A DNA stretch of 23,985 nucleotides, from IMG/VR virus record IMGVR_UViG_3300035698_014425, positions 1 to 23,985 of that record, one strand, 5' to 3'. The position numbers and the translations under genes are program-made. The notes under the pieces are model-generated. The model did no database searches. It saw only the letters and a program-made list of their open reading frames with translations, and was not told where the DNA came from. The DNA comes from a virus. Positions 20,060 through 23,985 of this stretch are shown piece by piece (within the stretch, counting starts at the first letter, position 1; each line of letters opens with the position of its first letter).

Positions 20060-20701
20060 TTATAATTCCAACTGTTTATTAACAATAATATTATAAGGAT
20101 CAATTTTTTTACCATCTCTTATTATTTCATAATGTAAATGTACTCCTTTAGCTCTACCACTTCTACCAGCAAAACCAATAAGATCTCCTTGTTTCACAAT
20201 AACATTTCTTTTTATATTTTTAGGTTTTTTATTAAGATGAGCATATAAACTTTTGTAACCAATAGCATGTTCTATTATAACACAACGACCATATCCACCT
20301 TTTCTACCAGAAAATATTACTTTTCCTGAACCAGTAGCATATATAGAATCATTAAACCGAGTATATAAATCTAAACCACTATGAAATTTTATAGTAGAAT
20401 CAAATGGATCTCTTCTATATCCAAATCTTGATATAATTACAATAGAATCTAATGGTAAACCAAATGGAAGGATACTTAAATACTTTTGGTATTCAGTGTT
20501 ATTTTTTTCTAATTCATTAATTTTATTAACTAATTCAATTTCTGTACTTGTGTAGATTTCATTAATACTTTTTAATTCAGAATCTTTATCATATAATAAA
20601 AAGAAAGATACTAATATTATAATAAAAAAACCCAACAACAATAAATACATTGTTTGGTTTCTCTTTTTTATTTTTTTTCTAACATCGTCAAATTTACTCA
20701 A
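20060..20701 (-). CDS. membrane-anchored M23 peptidoglycan endopeptidase
   Basis: The 213-residue protein has a basic start (MSKFDDVRKKIKKRNQ), one membrane span (about 18-37), a short coiled coil and then an M23/LytM domain from about residue 88 (SRFGYRRDPFDSTIKFHSGLD). Zinc ligands are H107 and D111 (HSGLD) and H190 in HLHYE, with H155 in YAHL as the catalytic His. It should cleave peptide bridges in peptidoglycan. With the holin at 16802 and the gene at 21098 it forms the lysis set. Membrane anchoring makes it an envelope-facing enzyme, not a free cytosolic endolysin. Confidence 0.92.
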   Translation of the reverse strand: MSKFDDVRKKIKKRNQTMYLLLLGFFIIILVSFFLLYDKDSELKSINEIYTSTEIELVNKINELEKNNTEYQKYLSILPFGLPLDSIVIISRFGYRRDPFDSTIKFHSGLDLYTRFNDSIYATGSGKVIFSGRKGGYGRCVIIEHAIGYKSLYAHLNKKPKNIKRNVIVKQGDLIGFAGRSGRAKGVHLHYEIIRDGKKIDPYNIIVNKQLEL

Positions 20702-20713
20702 AATGTTTTCTTT

Positions 20714-21101
20714 TTATATATTAATAAATTCTAATGCTTCTTTCAATCCGAATTCTAATGCTTCTTCATAAGAGGTTGTTTTATTATTATCTCCCTTAAT
20801 AAAATTATCATAATCATCATTAACTAATATTTCATAATTATAATGATTTTCATATACAAAACAAGGATAAGCATTTATATCAATTTTGTGATTTTCTCTT
20901 AACCATTTCCGATTGTGTAGGTCTATAACAATCAAATGTATATCCTTCACCAATCAAACCAGTATATTCATCAATATATTTTCCTGTATCAGATTGCACA
21001 AAACATTCTACACAATAAACATCATGTCCTTTTTTCTTTGCTAATTGTGCTGTTTCAACACTAATTAGTTTATCATTATATTCATTAAATTCTTTCATCA
21101 T
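20714..21101 (-). pseudogene. small phage protein gene split by a +1 frameshift
   Basis: Two overlapping minus-strand frames together make one protein. The first (21101 to 20880) reads MMKEFNEYNDKLISVETAQL and on to YRPTQSE. The second (in frame to 20714) continues WLRENHKIDINAYP, TSYEEALEFGLKEALEFINI. The join PTQSE-WLREN is the kind of sequence seen in one intact small phage protein family (PTQ-x-L-x-KWLRE-H, then ALE-GL-EAL). The crossing point lies near 20905-20908, at gaaatgg. Each piece alone lacks half of the domain. A mutation, sequencing error or programmed +1 shift could explain it. The 5' end abuts the transglycosylase gene. Confidence 0.7.
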
Positions 21102-21883
21102 TTTAATTCTAGTCTATATCTACCAAATTGTTGTAAATAATCTGTTCCTCTTTTACCATTTCCATCCAAAGGTATATATTTACCTTTTTTCTTCAAAAAT
21201 TTTTTTACATTACCTGCACCAACTAAATGAGCCATAGCAATAAGTCCTGATTCTGTTATGTAATAGTTTCCTATCCATTTTCCATTATATTCTTTTATCT
21301 CTTTTTTCAACATTAGTTTCACTCTATTTAACCATTTCAACATATATTCCTCTTGTAATGTAGAATCATTAAGAAAAATATGCATTGGAGAATTACAATC
21401 TATATCTGTCCTTGCCATTTTACCTAATTGATATCTGCCCCAATAATTAGAATAGACTATTCGTTCTTTATCTTCTTTATAAATTCTACACTTACTATAA
21501 TCTCTTCTAGACTCTACATAAGCTAATTGATATAGAAAATCACTCCTACTATCACAACCTATATCCTTAACATAAACTATCTTAGCAGGCGAATAAACAG
21601 GAACAAATTGAGTATCAGGGTGTTTGATATATAAGTTATATAACAATATAATTATTATTATATATGCTATGTTTTTTGAAGTGATTATCCATTTATATTC
21701 ACCAAACTTCCAGAAATTCCTAATTCGTCTCAAACAAAGCTTAAAAAACACATCTCTCTTACGTTTTAGTAAACTCTTATACTCAGCCATCATCTTATCA
21801 AGATCATCGTCCTTATGTTCTGGGAACTTCTTAAAGATGTATTCATAAAATGTTTTTAACAAGTAAATTAAGTAAAATTTCAT
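21098..21883 (-). CDS. lysozyme/transglycosylase-like protein with membrane anchor
   Basis: The 261-residue protein has a basic N-terminal half and a membrane span at about 68-86 (SKNIAYIIIIILLYNLYI). The outer domain has AYVESRRDYSK (possible catalytic E124), YWGRYQLG (148-154) and a C-terminal GLIAMAHLVGAGNVKKFL block ending in DYLQQFGRYRLELK. This is the layout of phage lysozyme-like muramidases of the transglycosylase fold. It would cut glycan strands, complementing the M23 peptidase. The stop overlaps the next start by four bases. Substrate and catalytic residue are inferred. Confidence 0.78.
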   Translation of the reverse strand: MKFYLIYLLKTFYEYIFKKFPEHKDDDLDKMMAEYKSLLKRKRDVFFKLCLRRIRNFWKFGEYKWIITSKNIAYIIIIILLYNLYIKHPDTQFVPVYSPAKIVYVKDIGCDSRSDFLYQLAYVESRRDYSKCRIYKEDKERIVYSNYWGRYQLGKMARTDIDCNSPMHIFLNDSTLQEEYMLKWLNRVKLMLKKEIKEYNGKWIGNYYITESGLIAMAHLVGAGNVKKFLKKKGKYIPLDGNGKRGTDYLQQFGRYRLELK

Positions 21884-21932
21884 ATTTTATAGTTTTGGTT
21901 AATAATATACAAATATAGGAAATCATTTAAAC

Positions 21933-21960
21933 AAAAAAAACCTAGAACAACTCTAAGTTT
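21933..21960 (-). terminator. intrinsic terminator after the 21969 gene
   Basis: On the minus strand AACTTAGAG pairs with TTCTAGGTT (G-T pairs allowed) around TTG and is followed by eight T. It lies nine bases past the stop of the 21969-22889 gene and separates it from the transglycosylase-like gene. Confidence 0.75.
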
Positions 21961-21968
21961 CATTTTTA

Positions 21969-22889
21969 TTATCTTAATCTTATAAATTTACATTTAAGAT
22001 AATTTGTTATTTCATCTTGTCTTCTCTTGTCTTTTTCATTAAGATTACCATACTTATCAAAATGATGTGTTTCATCATATTCATATACAATATTATTTTC
22101 TTCATCATATCCGTCCAACCAATACCCTAATTCTTTTATGTAATACTCACCACCATTCATTGCATGTTGTATGTGTATTGATTCCTTTTTACTAATACTA
22201 TCAAATATTCCACAAGCATATTTATTATAATTTGGAAAAATTTGAAATCCATTTTCCAAATTTTTATTTATTCTTTCTATTGTCTTCGTCCTAACACTTC
22301 TAATACCACAAATTCTACATCCATAACCTTTATCAGTATGGTTAAAAGGATATTGCAAAAAATATTTATTACAAGTATTACAATATATTTCAACTTTTGT
22401 TTTTGCATTAATATATTTTGTTTTATCATAATTATATTTGTCACCGTGAATATCTTTTGATCTTCTAATAAACTCACTATTTGTTAAATTTTCATGATTT
22501 GTGCAAAATTTACAAGAATGTTTATTATATAAATGATTACTAGGTGACTGTTCAACAATTGACCCGCAATCATTACAATATAATTTAACCTTTGTTGTTA
22601 CATTTTTATATACAACAAAATCATATAAATACTTGTCACCGTGAATATCTTTTGATCTTCTAATAAACTCATCTTTTGATAATCTAATATTACCCGCACA
22701 TTTAGGACACGCTTTAGGGTTAGTTTTATGTGTATGGTTATTTGGACTTTGTTTAAAAATGCCATGTATAGGGCAGATTATATTAACCTTAGTCATAGTA
22801 TTTATATACTCAACTAATGAATAATCATATTTTTCACCATGAATTTCTTTGGACTTATTAACAAATTCTTCACATGTTAATCTTGGCAT
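21969..22889 (-). CDS. Vsr-like homing endonuclease with three DUF723-like repeats
   Basis: The 306-residue protein has three zinc repeats: KYDYSLVEYI, then KVNIICPIHGIF and CPKC; KYLYDFVVYK, then KLYCNDCG; and KYNYDKTKYI, then EIYCNTC. The C-terminal ~110 residues include GYWLDGYDEENNIVYEYDETHH, then KDKRRQDEI and CKFIRLR, a PD-(D/E)xK/Vsr-like core. The nuclease half is different from that of the gene at 18925 except for the E-YD-xxH and RQD/RD pattern. The start follows the previous stop directly (TAA-ATG). It is probably a mobile gene placed between the 22890 gene and its terminator. Confidence 0.85.
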   Translation of the reverse strand: MPRLTCEEFVNKSKEIHGEKYDYSLVEYINTMTKVNIICPIHGIFKQSPNNHTHKTNPKACPKCAGNIRLSKDEFIRRSKDIHGDKYLYDFVVYKNVTTKVKLYCNDCGSIVEQSPSNHLYNKHSCKFCTNHENLTNSEFIRRSKDIHGDKYNYDKTKYINAKTKVEIYCNTCNKYFLQYPFNHTDKGYGCRICGIRSVRTKTIERINKNLENGFQIFPNYNKYACGIFDSISKKESIHIQHAMNGGEYYIKELGYWLDGYDEENNIVYEYDETHHFDKYGNLNEKDKRRQDEITNYLKCKFIRLR

Positions 22890-23291
22890 TTATTTATATA
22901 ATATTTTTATTATATCTTCTGTTAAAACACCTATTAACTTTTTACCATCTATATCTACATTTGGTATATTTCTAATAATAGAAAACTTATCATTACCTTC
23001 AATTACTAAATTTTTTACATGTTCTAACATTTTATCATTCTTTTTATAATATTCTTTTAATGATTCAATGAATTTTTGGCAATCTATCCCACTACGGTTG
23101 TTATATTTAATCAACTGTAATTCTTCTACATTATTATCATTAACAACAGTTTCCTTTTCAATAATAAAGTACCATAATTTCTTTTTCGGTATTCTAATAT
23201 TTTCAAGGAAATTAAAAGCTTTTGATGCTTTTATATTTTTTGGAAACTTTGCTACTTTTCCATAAAAATCTACTTTTTTATTTTCAGTCAT
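22890..23291 (-). CDS. hypothetical phage protein (FYGKVAKFPKN type)
   Basis: The 133-residue protein reads MTENKKVDFYGKVAKFPKNIKASKAFNFLENI, then LWYFIIEKE, LQLIKYNNRSGIDCQKF and VIEGNDKFSIIRNIP. It looks like a compact alpha/beta protein. From memory, similar proteins occur in Bacteroidetes phages, but I know no function. The start is preceded by a minus-strand TATAAATA box at 23319-23326, 27 bases upstream. Its stop directly abuts the start of the Vsr-like endonuclease. Confidence 0.72.
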   Translation of the reverse strand: MTENKKVDFYGKVAKFPKNIKASKAFNFLENIRIPKKKLWYFIIEKETVVNDNNVEELQLIKYNNRSGIDCQKFIESLKEYYKKNDKMLEHVKNLVIEGNDKFSIIRNIPNVDIDGKKLIGVLTEDIIKILYK

Positions 23292-23318
23292 TGAAATCGT
23301 TATTTTGTTTATCTTATA

Positions 23319-23326
23319 TATTTATA
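23319..23326 (-). promoter_or_regulatory. candidate TATAAATA box before 22890-23291
   Basis: TATAAATA on the minus strand, part of attataaatatataag, 27 bases before the start at 23291. It matches the T4-late-like box at 4629, 5081 and 17265. Confidence 0.35.
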
Positions 23327-23349
23327 ATGAAAGGTCTAAAAATTCTATT

Positions 23350-23985
23350 TTAAGATTTATAATTAAATTTTAAGTTACCAGCATTATAAATGCGGTATAT
23401 TTTTCTTTCTAACATTATTTCATGTTCACTTTTATTTGGATCAAATCCTTCTTTGATTAATACATCTTTTCTGTAATTAAATCTATATCTTCTAATACCA
23501 TCAACTATATAATGATAATTTGGTGATGTTTTATGAATAAAATTGAACCCCAATTGTTTATATAAATTACCATTTGAATGACTTCTGTCCGCATATGTTA
23601 AGATTTCATTATATTTATAATTCTTTGTAAAATATTTGAATAGTCTTGATGCACCACCAACTATATTAGTATTAATTTTATTGCAGAATCTAAGTAATTC
23701 ATATTCTCCATCTTTACTTGAAGAATTTTGACTAATTCTTTTTTTACCAAATGTCATCAAAGAAACTAATTCATCATTGAAATACAATCCTATTTTTACT
23801 GAAGAACCAATAAAACCTTGTAAATGATTTTCATCTAAAAACTTTCTTATCAATTTATTGTCAGTTACTTCTTTTATTTTACATTTTCTAGCATAAATTT
23901 TATTTGGTGTCTTACCTAACTTATTCAATATCATTGACTTAACTATATCTTGTTTGTAATTCCAATCATCTTCCCATATATGAAT
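23350..23985 (-). CDS. homing nuclease with Mom-like/GNAT C-terminal domain, 5' end outside window
   Basis: The frame is open to the window edge. The first residues visible are IHIWEDDWNYKQDIVKSMILN, a segment that in phage Vsr/EDxHD-type nucleases joins the nuclease core to a C-terminal domain. That domain follows: RKCKIKEV, NHLQGFIGSSVKIGLYFNDELVSLMTFGKKR, ELLRFCNKINTNIVGGASRLFKYF, ILTYADRSHSNGNLYKQLGF. It resembles a Mom-like GNAT fold. An ATG at 23934 could be mistaken for the start, but the upstream frame is coding. The nuclease itself lies outside the window, so its type is inferred. Confidence 0.78.
   Translation of the reverse strand: MHIWEDDWNYKQDIVKSMILNKLGKTPNKIYARKCKIKEVTDNKLIRKFLDENHLQGFIGSSVKIGLYFNDELVSLMTFGKKRISQNSSSKDGEYELLRFCNKINTNIVGGASRLFKYFTKNYKYNEILTYADRSHSNGNLYKQLGFNFIHKTSPNYHYIVDGIRRYRFNYRKDVLIKEGFDPNKSEHEIMLERKIYRIYNAGNLKFNYKS

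Noticed and set aside
23350-23934. Complete gene starting at 23934
   Set aside because: The 17 codons before this ATG encode a known linker segment in frame, so the gene continues past the window edge.

Overview
The window reads as part of a large, AT-rich tailed-phage genome infecting a Bacteroidetes (Flavobacteria-like) host. The phage signal is a lysis set (holin, M23 peptidase, lysozyme/transglycosylase-like protein), a T4 RNA ligase 1 homologue, an RlaP-like nucleotidyltransferase, a tRNA gene, many small unknown genes in tight overlapping runs, and at least six free-standing homing-endonuclease-type genes. The host signal is a type IX secretion (T9SS) C-terminal sorting domain at the left edge, A-rich leaders in place of Shine-Dalgarno sites, and several TAnnTTTG-type promoter boxes.

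Layout. Positions 1-444 hold the 3' end of a T9SS-sorted protein. 535-1809 is a run of small genes closed by a convergent HNH-type endonuclease (1796-2866, minus). 2975-3145 encodes a ribbon-helix-helix (RHH) protein and 3166-4284 an M16 metallopeptidase. 4285-4450 contains a tRNA with intact acceptor and T arms but an abnormal anticodon arm, preceded by another tRNA-like fold. 4463-5117 carries a gene flanked by 92-bp direct repeats. 5110-7017 is a four-gene array whose products share the N-terminus MKIRNGFVSNSSSSSF; a fifth member lies at 535. A long stem-loop with a T-run follows. 7170-7730 is a gene whose 3' end contains three identical 35-nt repeats separated by unrelated 25-31-nt spacers. 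7720-10245 encodes a nucleotidyltransferase, a membrane protein and a radical SAM enzyme. 10296-11993 holds another HNH-type endonuclease and two RHH genes around a shared control region. 12059-14428 encodes small proteins and an SPFH/band 7 membrane protein. 14456-15652 is RNA ligase 1, with a convergent GIY-YIG endonuclease behind it. 16802-18945 is holin, a lipoprotein and two unknown genes. From 18925 to the right edge everything is on the minus strand: a Vsr-like endonuclease, M23 peptidase, a gene split by a frameshift, the transglycosylase-like protein, a second Vsr-like endonuclease, an unknown gene and a partial nuclease/Mom-like fusion.

How the parts fit. The ligase, nucleotidyltransferase and tRNA suggest tRNA repair or supply during infection. 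Holin, M23 peptidase, transglycosylase-like protein and possibly the lipoprotein make a two-sided lysis region. The homing endonucleases share DNA-binding repeats and nuclease domains in swapped combinations. Three of them converge on a neighbouring gene and overlap its last codons.

The observations most worth following are the MKIR-SSSSSF family, the interrupted 35-nt repeat array, the RHH genes with a shared operator-like region, the R-x(2)-K-L-x-R-[IV]-L motif in four otherwise unrelated proteins, and a hairpin that buries the start codon of the GIY-YIG gene. All functional calls rest on recognising motifs by eye; no database search was run.
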